A stretch of 64,000 nucleotides of DNA from Lientehia hominis. Lineage in GTDB: Bacteria > Bacillota > Clostridia > Lachnospirales > Lachnospiraceae. Positions 42,162 to 50,171 of this stretch are shown here, piece by piece. Position 1 is the stretch's first letter; each line of letters starts with the position of its first letter. The DNA lies in the NCBI RefSeq assembly GCF_021044755.1, contig NZ_JAJNOR010000004.1, positions 310,001 through 374,000 of the forward strand, in the 5' to 3' direction. The notes under the pieces were generated by a model. The model worked only from the letters and a program-made list of their open reading frames with translations. It was not told the origin of the DNA and did no database searches. Position numbers and translations under genes: made by a program.

Positions 42162-43993
42162 ACTCTTACCTCCGATTCCGTTTTTTCGTTTAAAATCTTC
42201 CATTCTGCCGCTTCGGAATAATTCTTCCACATACGCGTAAATATGCCGTTCTTCTGAATCAGCTCCCTATGCGTGCCTCTTTCGGCAATCTTACCGTCTT
42301 GCAGCACATAAATGCAATCCGCGTCTGTAATTGACGATAGCTTGTGTGCGATCATAATAACGGTTTTTCCTTTTGAAAGAGCAGATAAAGCCTGCTGTAT
42401 GCGCACCTCATTGTCGGGGTCGGCAAATGCGGTCGCTTCATCAAGAATTAAGATCGGCGCGTTTTTCAAAATTGCGCGGGCAATCGCGATTCGCTGTTGT
42501 TCGCCGCCGGACAGGTACACGCCGTTTGTACCGATAACCGTATCTATGCCATTCGGTAATTTTTCGATAATATCCAAGCACTGTGCGGCTTGCAGGGCAT
42601 GGGTAATTTCCTCGCGTGTCGCGTCAGGCTTTGCCATGCGCACGTTTTCCAAAACGGAGGCTTTGATCAGGCGGCTGTTTTGAAACACAAAAGACACCTT
42701 ATTCATCAATGTTTCTTTTGGAATATCGCGTATGTCGATATTGCCGATCAGCACGCGGCCTTTTTGCGGATCAAAAAATCTTGTGACGAGATTTGCAAGA
42801 GTTGTTTTGCCGCTGCCGGACGCGCCGACCAATGCTGCTGTCTGCCCCGGTTCGACCCGCAGCGACACATCACTAAGTGCATTTTTCTCAGCGTCACGGC
42901 CCAGGCCGTCTTCTCTGTCTCCTTGGGGGACATTCGCCTTGTAGCTGTAACTAACGTGTTCCAATATAACCCCGTTGTCATCCGGCGCCTTATTCACCTG
43001 ACTTTCGGATAACGGCTTTTCGTTCAGCACCTCATCAATTCTGCTTATTGCGTCGCCTACAATCATGGCATCCTCGCTCATAAACATGATTTTTGTGAGT
43101 GTCGTACTGATAACGGGCGTGATCACAATATAGAAGATAAGATTTAGCAGCAATTCCTTTGTTACGCCGCCCCTTGTAAAAAGTATACCCCCGGCAATCA
43201 GAAAAGCGAATACGCCGTTGATTGCAGTTGTATAAAACATCATAGGCAGACGGAGCCCCTTTGTGTAAGCGATTACCCATTTTTCGTAATTGTCAATCGA
43301 GCCTTTGAAGCGTTTGAAGGAAAAGATGGTCTGCCCGAAGGTCTTTACTACGGGTATGCCCCTCACATATTCAACGGCTTCATTTGACATATCGGAAAGC
43401 GAATTTTGATACTGTTCCATTCTCTGCGCCATGTCTTTTCCGGTCATTTTCATCATAATCAGAAAACCAAGCGCGACGGGAACAAGGCTTAAAAGTCCTA
43501 ACCGCCAATCGAACACAAGCAGTAAAAAGAGCAGACCTATGGGCGTGGCAATCGCCCCCGCTTTATCGGGCAACCTGTGTGCTAGATACGTTTCCGTAGC
43601 GGCACTGGAATTGTTTACAATTCGCCGCAGCTTTCCGCTGCCATACGTTTCCGTTACGCCAAGCGGCAGTGCTGTGATATGCCGCATAAGCTCTTTTCGG
43701 ATATTAGCCGCAACCCGGAATGCGCTTATGTGTGAACACATCAAAGCGGCTATATAGACAACAATAGAGATAACCGCAAACCATACGGCAGACCAGCCAT
43801 ATCTTGTAACATTTTCCGCTTGTGAGAAGTCCGGGGAAACCTCCAGTATGTCGTGAATGATACGCCATATATACCAAAATGGCACAAGAGCCAACAGCGC
43901 ACTCATGACAGACAGTACCCAGGAAAGATAGGTCAATATTTTATGCCCTCCGGCATAACCCATCAGTCGGGATAAGTTAGACTGTTTTTTCAT
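42158..43993 (-). CDS. ABC exporter, fused membrane and ATPase domains (first half of pair)
   Basis: A 611-residue half-transporter: six membrane helices (residues about 20-310), then an ATPase domain with Walker A GASGSGKTT, signature LSGGEQQR and Walker B ILILDEAT. The D-loop reads AFADPDNE in place of the usual SALDxxxE, as in several heterodimeric exporters. An insertion of about 20 charged residues (QGDREDGLGRDAEKN) lies just before the Walker A strand. ATG 43993 follows AAGGAGG; a TTG just before it is also possible. Its stop overlaps the partner gene by 4 nt. Confidence 0.93.
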   Translation of the reverse strand: MKKQSNLSRLMGYAGGHKILTYLSWVLSVMSALLALVPFWYIWRIIHDILEVSPDFSQAENVTRYGWSAVWFAVISIVVYIAALMCSHISAFRVAANIRKELMRHITALPLGVTETYGSGKLRRIVNNSSAATETYLAHRLPDKAGAIATPIGLLFLLLVFDWRLGLLSLVPVALGFLIMMKMTGKDMAQRMEQYQNSLSDMSNEAVEYVRGIPVVKTFGQTIFSFKRFKGSIDNYEKWVIAYTKGLRLPMMFYTTAINGVFAFLIAGGILFTRGGVTKELLLNLIFYIVITPVISTTLTKIMFMSEDAMIVGDAISRIDEVLNEKPLSESQVNKAPDDNGVILEHVSYSYKANVPQGDREDGLGRDAEKNALSDVSLRVEPGQTAALVGASGSGKTTLANLVTRFFDPQKGRVLIGNIDIRDIPKETLMNKVSFVFQNSRLIKASVLENVRMAKPDATREEITHALQAAQCLDIIEKLPNGIDTVIGTNGVYLSGGEQQRIAIARAILKNAPILILDEATAFADPDNEVRIQQALSALSKGKTVIMIAHKLSSITDADCIYVLQDGKIAERGTHRELIQKNGIFTRMWKNYSEAAEWKILNEKTESEVRV

Positions 43994-44034
43994 CAAAAAA
44001 CCTCCTTAATAAAATTTTTATGATATGAGGGGGC

Positions 44035-44062
44035 ATTTTACGTCCTCGAATATCCTTGTCTA
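44035..44062 (-). promoter_or_regulatory. Candidate promoter of the ABC exporter genes
   Basis: On the minus strand TAGACA (44062-44057), a 16-bp spacer and TAAAAT (44040-44035), about 42 bp before the first exporter gene. Confidence 0.5.
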
Positions 44063-44082
44063 AGTTCGTTGTTTTCTTGTGA

Positions 44083-44098
44083 GTTAGCAATGACTAAC
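44083..44098. promoter_or_regulatory. Candidate operator: GTTAG inverted repeat
   Basis: GTTAG (44083-44087) and CTAAC (44094-44098) with a 6-bp centre, about 20 bp upstream of the -35 of the exporter promoter; size and spacing suit a TetR-type operator. Confidence 0.45.
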
Positions 44099-44111
44099 CA
44101 ATGTGCCAAAT

Positions 44112-44139
44112 ATAATGGAAAGTGCACACTTTCCATTAT
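44112..44139. repeat. 28-bp near-perfect palindrome between tetR and the ABC genes
   Basis: A 13-nt arm (44112-44124) is repeated exactly in inverse at 44127-44139 with a 2-nt centre. It lies 27 bp after the tetR stop. It may be a terminator-like cruciform or a regulator site; there is no good T-run on the minus strand. Confidence 0.75.
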
Positions 44140-44166
44140 TAAAAACTATAAATAGGATTGCTTTGC

Positions 44167-44784
44167 TTATTGCCCCATAATTTTCATCCAACCGGCAGTA
44201 TAAAAGGCTCTCATTTCTTTCAGATAACGTTTTGCTTCATCAAGGGGCATTTCGTGTATAATCAACTCGAAAAAAGTGTTGAACATTCCTGTGATCAGGA
44301 TATGCTCTAACCGTTCATCGATGGGCGGTGACGGTCTGCCCAACCTTTTAAGCACCTCTAAATAATCATGCGTCCCCTTTGTTTCTATCTCCACCATTTC
44401 ATCAATGAGCCTTGAAAAACGTGTTCCCTCTGAACAACAAAGAATGAGCTTAAATTCATTCAAATGCCCATAAGCATATAAAAGCATTTCATACATACAC
44501 TCGCCGGATGTGGAGGTAAGATTGTCCGGCTGTTTCTCCGGGGGGATTTCTGCAAATTCTTTTTGTGCCTTGCAAAAGCAATCCAATAAAAAGTTGTAAT
44601 GTTCTCCTACCAGCGCTTCAAATAATTCTTCCTTGCTTTTATAGTAGCCATAGAATGCACCCGTTGTCACGCCTGCCGTTTTGACAATGTTCCGCAGGGA
44701 AGCGGACTTGAAACCCTTTTCAAGAAATTCCTGCAAGGCGGCTGAAAAAATTCGGTTTAAGGTTGTCTGTTCTGCTTCATTCAT
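44167..44784 (-). CDS. TetR-family transcriptional repressor
   Basis: A 205-residue TetR/AcrR regulator with the N-terminal HTH (RIFSAALQEFLEKGFKSASLRNIVKTAGVTTGAFYGYYKSKEELFEALV read as helix 1-4) and a helical ligand-binding domain. It lies upstream of the two ABC genes on the same strand and most likely represses them. Its own promoter holds a 15-bp palindrome just after the -10, so it probably controls itself too. The inducer is unknown. Confidence 0.93.
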   Translation of the reverse strand: MNEAEQTTLNRIFSAALQEFLEKGFKSASLRNIVKTAGVTTGAFYGYYKSKEELFEALVGEHYNFLLDCFCKAQKEFAEIPPEKQPDNLTSTSGECMYEMLLYAYGHLNEFKLILCCSEGTRFSRLIDEMVEIETKGTHDYLEVLKRLGRPSPPIDERLEHILITGMFNTFFELIIHEMPLDEAKRYLKEMRAFYTAGWMKIMGQ

Positions 44785-44798
44785 CTGTTCATCTCCGT

Positions 44799-44841
44799 TA
44801 TAACACTGTTATATAATATGGCAAATCAAATAATTTGTCAA
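44799..44841 (-). promoter_or_regulatory. tetR promoter with palindromic operator
   Basis: On the minus strand TTGACA (44841-44836), a 17-bp spacer and TATTAT (44818-44813). The perfect 15-bp palindrome TATAACA-C-TGTTATA (44799-44813) covers the start of transcription. The promoter begins only 6 bp from the stop of the WYL gene. Confidence 0.78.
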
Positions 44842-44846
44842 TGGCT

Positions 44847-45686
44847 TCAAAAAAAGTTTTGCAGATTTAAGCTGAATATCCATTCGCGCATGTTTTCATA
44901 GCTTGCAAAATCGCGTTCCAGAAGCAATTCGCCGCTGTCGGTGGAAGAAAAACAGCCGATGCCGTATTCTTCGATCAGCCGGTATTTTTCGCTGGGAGCG
45001 AACAGAGCCTTTAAATGTATGGAACCAGAGGTGAAATAGTCATCAAGCTCCAGCTCCGTTTCCGGTATGGTCCTGACTAAATAGGTTTCTTCCATAACTT
45101 GAAGCTCCCAAAGCCGATTCAGCTTAAAGAGCCGGTAGCCTTGTCTGTCGGGACAGTAGCCAAAGACATACCAGGAGGACCATTTAAAGATCAGATGATA
45201 GGGCTCGATTCTTTTTTGCTGTTCACCCTTGGAATAATAGTAATTGAAAGAAAGGAGACGCCGTTTCCGGATCGCATATTTTATGAGTTCTATTTTTTGA
45301 GTGAGCGGTTTCTGATAATGAGATGCCAGGTCAAGGATTATGATGTCCTCTGATATTACGCGGTTTTCTTTGTCCGAGAGCTTTTCTAGGAGTGTTTTCA
45401 AATATGAGGTTTTTGATACGCTGTCGATTCCTTTTAATCCGGCGAAGATTATCTGCAGTTCCTCATCTGTGAAGAATGACCTGTCTATTTTGTATTTGTC
45501 GTCAATGGAAATACCTCCTCCATATCCCTGGGTGGTAATGAGGGGGATTCCCGCCTTACAGATGACTTCGATATCTCTGTTTATGGTCCGCCTGGAAACT
45601 TCAAACCTCTCGGCTAGCTCCGGCGCCGTTATTTTGTCCTGCTGCAGTAAAATTGTAATGATGCCGATCAAACGGTCAATTTTCAT
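44847..45686 (-). CDS. WYL-domain HTH transcriptional regulator (YafY type), C-terminus shortened
   Basis: A 279-residue regulator with an N-terminal HTH_11 domain (RLIGIITILLQQDKITAPELAERFEVSRRTINRDIEVI) and a WYL ligand-binding domain (FNYYYSKGEQQKRIEPYHLIFKWSSWYVFGYC). Proteins of this type normally end with a WCX segment reading about REWILSFG...V..P..LR; here the last lines are MREWIFS then LNLQNFF and a stop, so the tail seems replaced. WYL regulators often control defence genes. It follows the STAND-nuclease gene by 48 bp on the same strand and may be co-transcribed with it. Confidence 0.85.
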   Translation of the reverse strand: MKIDRLIGIITILLQQDKITAPELAERFEVSRRTINRDIEVICKAGIPLITTQGYGGGISIDDKYKIDRSFFTDEELQIIFAGLKGIDSVSKTSYLKTLLEKLSDKENRVISEDIIILDLASHYQKPLTQKIELIKYAIRKRRLLSFNYYYSKGEQQKRIEPYHLIFKWSSWYVFGYCPDRQGYRLFKLNRLWELQVMEETYLVRTIPETELELDDYFTSGSIHLKALFAPSEKYRLIEEYGIGCFSSTDSGELLLERDFASYENMREWIFSLNLQNFF

Positions 45687-45734
45687 ATGTTACCTCTGTG
45701 ATCTGAATATGGTGTTTTCGTTTTGAAATGGTTT

Positions 45735-48194
45735 TTATTCTGTAAACAGAGAGCGGATTTGGAGATCCTGGTCTTCTCTTTCTGTATGATTCCAATATTC
45801 CAAGCTGCTGCGCTCCAGGCGCAGATTATCGCTGGATTCTCGTCGCTGGGCAGTATAAATGTCGTATGCCTCCCTTGGCAAGTGATCGTACATCGCATTA
45901 TCGATTATAATTTCTGTTTTATCCCAGATATTTTGATCGATCAGTACAATATCCCGGTCAATACTGATTTTTCCATCAAACCATGGCTGTGCTTCCAGTA
46001 CATCTTGAATGCTGCGAATTACGAACTCTACAAACTGATCAGTAAGATCATCTTCCAGAAATGCGCTCAAATTATATTCAAAATGATCAATGACATCCTC
46101 AATGGGCATATCCGCGGGAATCTCCCGCACTAAATGGTCAAATTCCGATTGGTCATATTTTTGCATGGAAAACGTATTAAAATCACCGACCTCGTTCAGC
46201 AATTTGTATTCTGTATACTCCGCGGCTTTTTGCCGGAAGAACGCAAGATCATAATCATATTTTTGTACCGGATCAGAGAACACAGACCAGATGAGAGACA
46301 GCACCTGAAGTAGTTCATTAGAATCTTGAGCGCTTTTCATCAAACTGTCTACAAAGCCGTTGACCGATAGATTACGCCCCATTTGATAGTAGGAAAACAG
46401 CGGTTCTGAAAACAGCGGCAGAATATAGGACAGACAGCCGTTCAGCAAAAACGGGCGATAGTTATTGACAGCCCCCTGCCGGATCAGGCAGATTAGTTTG
46501 TTGCGGTACACGTCATCCAGCAAGGGCTGCCGTACAATACACTGATAAGCCAAAATATTGCCCAAATATGTATGATCCTGAAAACGCAGACTGAGGAGTG
46601 AATGATCTTCAAACTTTTGCTCTATCAGTGCAAGCAGTGCTGGAGAGTTTAGAATATTTTGTATGGAATTTCCATGCATGACCTTATATATCTGTTCGAA
46701 ATAGACTGCTGAGGCGGTGATAGCTTCCTGCTCCAGCGGGTGTTGCCGTATGTATTGGGACAGGAAGTCATTGACGGAAGGATTAAGAACTGATATTTTC
46801 CGCGTCTCATCCCAGGTCTGTCGAAGCATGGAACGATTCAGCCGCCTCAGTGCGTTTTCTGCCTGGTTGACCGTTTTATCGATTTCCGGCATGGTTCTGA
46901 TTCGTGCGGCGTAACATGTCTCCAATAGAGCAAAATCCACGTTCGTATTTGCCAGGGAATATAGGGTCGTCAATAGGAGCCGGTCTTCTGGACGGAGATT
47001 TTGCTCAAATTCCTGCGCCCAGATATTTGCCGGATCATTGAGAAGCTCCAGCAGGCGGTCATATAAGTCTTTTGGATCGGACAGGCTTGTTATCATGGCA
47101 GCTGTCATACCAATGATCCGCGGATTAAAGTTGCGGTGATGAATAATATTCCAGTATCGTCCCTCGGAGGCAATGTAACGATAGACCTTTGGACAGTCAC
47201 CGCACTGCTTTTTCAGAATGTTGTGGAGTATGCGTGCTTTTTCATAATCTGTCAGTTCGTCCACTTTGATTTTTTGGATATTGGAAAAAATCCGGGTGAA
47301 GAGAGGTATGCTCCGTTCTGCCTCCTGCAGAACTGTAATACGCGAGTTCAGGAGAATCCGCTTGTGTTTGCTGCGCTGGACAAAATGAAGCAGTGTCTCA
47401 AGCTCAGCGGCTCTGCCTGGATCAAGTGTTACGTACATTTGTCCCAGAAAGTCGTCCAGCAGAATCAGTTCCGGCGTATCATCCTGTGAGAGGATGCCCT
47501 TTATATCATGTAGGTTTCCGTCTGTCGTATAACGGACCTGATATCCCTGCTGTGCCAGTTCCAAAGCGATACGCCGCGAGATTACAGTTTTTCCTGTGCC
47601 AGGTGCACCCTGCAGAAGGACTGCACAATCCTGCTCCAACAGTTCAATGCACGCGCAATAACTCTCTGTGGGTACGAATTCGCTGAATGATTGGATATCC
47701 AAAAGCATTTCCCGCGTGTCAAAATCAATGTTTTTATAAAGCGCTCTGCTGAGGATATCCATGGAAAAGTTCCAAAGCTTCGGATGTTTCTCAAGGACAT
47801 CTCCATATTCTTTTTTTTGAAGCAGTTCATCCATTTTACCTAGAGTAAAAATATGTTCCAGGTCAAACCTTGTGACTGGATTAAATAAGTTTACGATTTC
47901 TTCCAGACGCTTCCGGGTGAGATTTTTTGGCAAGAACAAATAATAGGTTTCTGGACGCAGCCATTCCACACGTTCTTTTTCCTTTTTCAATTTACGTATC
48001 AGTTTATCTGCGGGAGTGAAAATAAAGTTCTTTGCCTGACCTATGATTCGGGGATTTTGAAGATTATCTGTAAAATCAATACCTTCATCATAGGGACCGT
48101 CCGTCAGATAAAGAGTTTTTTTGACTATTTTTTGTAAAATATCTTTAGATAGTTCTGCAAACTCTCTCGGTTCCAATGTAAAGAAATTCAGCAT
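45735..48194 (-). CDS. STAND NTPase with N-terminal PD-(D/E)xK nuclease domain (nSTAND3-like), candidate defence protein
   Basis: An 819-residue protein. Residues 1-110 look like an Mrr-type restriction endonuclease: conserved E11/E14 helix, D40 in DEGIDF and Q53-A-K55 in IIGQAKNF. Residues about 170-450 form a STAND-type NTPase resembling nSTAND3: Walker A GAPGTGKT (about 196-203), Walker B LILLDDFLGQ (about 241-250) and sensor segment SKHKRILLNSR. Residues 450-819 are helical with no named motif, where related proteins carry sensor repeats. It has its own promoter and GGAGG. This layout matches anti-phage STAND (Avs-like) effectors; activity is inferred. A WYL regulator gene follows. Confidence 0.87.
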   Translation of the reverse strand: MLNFFTLEPREFAELSKDILQKIVKKTLYLTDGPYDEGIDFTDNLQNPRIIGQAKNFIFTPADKLIRKLKKEKERVEWLRPETYYLFLPKNLTRKRLEEIVNLFNPVTRFDLEHIFTLGKMDELLQKKEYGDVLEKHPKLWNFSMDILSRALYKNIDFDTREMLLDIQSFSEFVPTESYCACIELLEQDCAVLLQGAPGTGKTVISRRIALELAQQGYQVRYTTDGNLHDIKGILSQDDTPELILLDDFLGQMYVTLDPGRAAELETLLHFVQRSKHKRILLNSRITVLQEAERSIPLFTRIFSNIQKIKVDELTDYEKARILHNILKKQCGDCPKVYRYIASEGRYWNIIHHRNFNPRIIGMTAAMITSLSDPKDLYDRLLELLNDPANIWAQEFEQNLRPEDRLLLTTLYSLANTNVDFALLETCYAARIRTMPEIDKTVNQAENALRRLNRSMLRQTWDETRKISVLNPSVNDFLSQYIRQHPLEQEAITASAVYFEQIYKVMHGNSIQNILNSPALLALIEQKFEDHSLLSLRFQDHTYLGNILAYQCIVRQPLLDDVYRNKLICLIRQGAVNNYRPFLLNGCLSYILPLFSEPLFSYYQMGRNLSVNGFVDSLMKSAQDSNELLQVLSLIWSVFSDPVQKYDYDLAFFRQKAAEYTEYKLLNEVGDFNTFSMQKYDQSEFDHLVREIPADMPIEDVIDHFEYNLSAFLEDDLTDQFVEFVIRSIQDVLEAQPWFDGKISIDRDIVLIDQNIWDKTEIIIDNAMYDHLPREAYDIYTAQRRESSDNLRLERSSLEYWNHTEREDQDLQIRSLFTE

Positions 48195-48240
48195 ACTCTG
48201 TTACCTCCGCCCAATCTGTAGTTCGAACCATTACTGCTTG

Positions 48241-48269
48241 ATTATATCAGCTTTCGTTAATATGGGCAA
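48241..48269 (-). promoter_or_regulatory. Promoter of the STAND-nuclease gene
   Basis: On the minus strand TTGCCC (48269-48264), 17-bp spacer and TATAAT (48246-48241) with extended -10 TGA. It lies 47 bp before the start codon. Confidence 0.75.
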
Positions 48270-48280
48270 TGCATCAAGAA

Positions 48281-48323
48281 GAGCTGCCGTCTCTACGATT
48301 TTCAATCGTTAAAGCGGCAGCTC
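48281..48323 (-). terminator. Two-part hairpin between the DUF3892 and STAND genes
   Basis: GAGCTGCCG (48281-48289) pairs with CGGCAGCTC (48315-48323), and the loop contains a second stem ACGATT/AATCGT (48295-48309). It lies 16 bp past the DUF3892 stop on the minus strand and probably terminates that gene, though the T-run is poor. Confidence 0.6.
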
Positions 48324-48338
48324 CTCTGACTTTGAGTT

Positions 48339-48635
48339 TTAATTGGTCACGGTGGGGAGATTTCCCAAATTGTTGCTTTCTGTATCGTCGGGAAGCGATT
48401 TCAGATATTCATTTCCATTTCGTGAAGAAATTCCGACTCCCTGGATTTCTCCCTGCTTCGCAAGCTCTACTCCTTCCGCTTTGTTCACGATCCGTCCGTC
48501 GGACAGCTGGTATCCTGAAATCTTGCCGCTGTGCTTTACCAGCCCTGTGATCTTTTTGGCATCGGCATTAGGCGTGGGAATCTCGCTGAGGGCATTCATG
48601 GGAAGGCTTTCTGCCTTCTGGTATTTTACAGTCAT
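48339..48635 (-). CDS. DUF3892 domain protein
   Basis: A 98-residue small soluble protein matching the DUF3892 pattern: KKITGLVKHSGKISGYQLSDGRIVNKAEGVELAKQGEIQGVGIS in two adjoining blocks, then EYLKSLPD and NNLGNLP. An N-terminal extension of about 25 residues precedes the domain. AACAGGAGGAAAACGCAT precedes the ATG. The family has no known function and is common in Firmicutes. It appears to be transcribed alone. Confidence 0.85.
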   Translation of the reverse strand: MTVKYQKAESLPMNALSEIPTPNADAKKITGLVKHSGKISGYQLSDGRIVNKAEGVELAKQGEIQGVGISSRNGNEYLKSLPDDTESNNLGNLPTVTN

Positions 48636-48753
48636 ATGCGTTTTCCTCCTGTTGAATTTTTATTCGGAACGATGGTTCAGACAAATTGTTTCTTCCGTTT
48701 TCTTTGTTAGTATTGATCGGAAGGGGTATAAGTATTCGTTAGGAGAAAACAGG

Positions 48754-48783
48754 ACATCCGCAGCCATTTAAAGCTGCGGATGT
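48754..48783 (-). terminator. Terminator of trmO
   Basis: ACATCCGCAGC (48754-48764) and GCTGCGGATGT (48773-48783) form a perfect 11-bp stem with an 8-nt loop, followed on the minus strand by CCTGTTTTCT; it ends the trmO transcript. Confidence 0.75.
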
Positions 48784-48785
48784 AT

Positions 48786-49262
48786 TTAAAAATTGAATTC
48801 TTTTTCCCAGTCAAATTCACCTGACTGTTCGACGCTCTGCGGCCAATGGCGGCACCATTCGGGTAGCCCGGGTGTGTCCACGCGGTCAAGGCTCGGAGTA
48901 TATGGCTTGATGTCCAGGAAAGGCGTGTTGTCAAAAGCATCGATATAATCCAGTGAGATAATGCCCTTTTCATGGTCAATGTGAAGAATTCCCGCGGTGG
49001 AAAGTGCGATCGGATTCGGGCGTACAGGCGCTCTTGTGGAAAAGATTCCCATAATTTCGGGGGATCTTTTATAAGGCTTAGGTATCTGGAGAGTCTGTCT
49101 GGCTTCTTTTAAATCAAAGTCACTGAACCACCATAGAACGTTTAAATGGGAGAACCCGTCCAAAGCTGTTAAAGCGGGGATGAACTGCTTGTCCAGTTCC
49201 AGGGACATGGCTTCATTACGGACACGAATCCGGCCGATCGGGTTTACTGAAAATTGTTTCAT
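48786..49262 (-). CDS. trmO: TrmO/TsaA family tRNA methyltransferase
   Basis: A 158-residue UPF0066 protein. TrmO methylates N6 of t6A37 in certain tRNAs. Family blocks: NPIGRIRVR at the start, LDGFSHLNVLWWFSDFD, IMGIFSTRAPVRPNPIALSTAGI and LDYIDAFDNTPFLDIKPY, the last carrying the active site residues. ATG 49262 follows GGAGGAATTTATC; a longer in-frame ATG at 49310 lacks such a site. It is the third gene of a likely operon with the MerR regulator and the Spo0A-C-like gene. Confidence 0.92.
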   Translation of the reverse strand: MKQFSVNPIGRIRVRNEAMSLELDKQFIPALTALDGFSHLNVLWWFSDFDLKEARQTLQIPKPYKRSPEIMGIFSTRAPVRPNPIALSTAGILHIDHEKGIISLDYIDAFDNTPFLDIKPYTPSLDRVDTPGLPEWCRHWPQSVEQSGEFDWEKEFNF

Positions 49263-49325
49263 GATAAATTCCTCCATTTCTTGTCTGCTTCTGAATGGAG
49301 TGTAAACCATGACACGGTGGGAGAG

Positions 49326-50144
49326 TCAAGTGGTTTCTTCCAGAGGTATCTGGATTTCTGTCAGATAGTTCCGGGAGCTGTCTTCATTCCAGGGGCCTCG
49401 GTGTACGATCTGCCTGCTCTGTCCGGTCATACGGTAGAGGCTGTGTTTTTGAAGCCAGTCCGCCATTGAGAGATAGGCGCCGGCGATGTTTTCGAAAGGG
49501 CCGTATACCATGGAACAGGCCATGACAGGCACCGTTTCCGTTTCACGGTAGACGAACCCTTCACAATCATTCCCTGTTTTTTTCGTCAGAACGCATAATT
49601 CCACATCAACGTCCTTTTCCCGATAATCCGGATCGTGATAGATGGAAAAGGTATCCTGGGAAACAGATAACCCATGCTCTGTCACGAACCGGGACATTTC
49701 CTGCCACAGCTTGCTTTCAGCATAATAATCTGGTATGATTTTCCTCAGTGAGAGGACCTGATGTCCGGGGACTGACTTAAGGGAAACCTGATAATGCATC
49801 TCATTTTTATCTGACAGAATGTTTTTTTGAGCCAATGCAATTTTTTCCAGCTTCGCCTGTTCAGACAAAATGCTATCTTTTATCTCTGCCTGTTTTTTTT
49901 CAAACTGCCTGAGGATGAAATCAGAAGAGCTGTGTTTCAAGGCCTCGGAGATTTCCGCCACATTAAAACCGCTGTCCCTTAAGAACAGGATTTTATTGAG
50001 GACCGGTATCTGTTCGGCAGAATACAAGCGGTATCCGGTGTACGCATCTGTCTGTGCGGGCCTTAACAGTCCTGTTTCGTCATAGTAGCGCAGCATTCGG
50101 ATGGATACTTGCGTCAGTTTGGAGAATTCACCGATTTTAAACAT
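49326..50144 (-). CDS. MerR-family regulator with GyrI-like effector domain
   Basis: A 272-residue protein with a MerR HTH (FKIGEFSKLTQVSIRMLRYYDETGLLRP, residues 2-29, GYRLYSAEQI), a linking coiled coil (about residues 75-115) and a C-terminal GyrI-like small-molecule-binding domain, the architecture of BltR/BmrR multidrug regulators. Neighbouring transporter genes are not directly beside it; the downstream gene is trmO (63 bp) and the upstream gene is the Spo0A-C-like one (27 bp). Ligand unknown. Confidence 0.92.
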   Translation of the reverse strand: MFKIGEFSKLTQVSIRMLRYYDETGLLRPAQTDAYTGYRLYSAEQIPVLNKILFLRDSGFNVAEISEALKHSSSDFILRQFEKKQAEIKDSILSEQAKLEKIALAQKNILSDKNEMHYQVSLKSVPGHQVLSLRKIIPDYYAESKLWQEMSRFVTEHGLSVSQDTFSIYHDPDYREKDVDVELCVLTKKTGNDCEGFVYRETETVPVMACSMVYGPFENIAGAYLSMADWLQKHSLYRMTGQSRQIVHRGPWNEDSSRNYLTEIQIPLEETT

Positions 50145-50171
50145 TGCGGCATAGTCCTTTCGATTCCGTTA

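Noticed and set aside
40431..43993. The ABC pair as a siderophore or antibiotic exporter with a named substrate
   Set aside because: The sequence shows only a heterodimeric exporter; nothing in the motifs or neighbours fixes the substrate.
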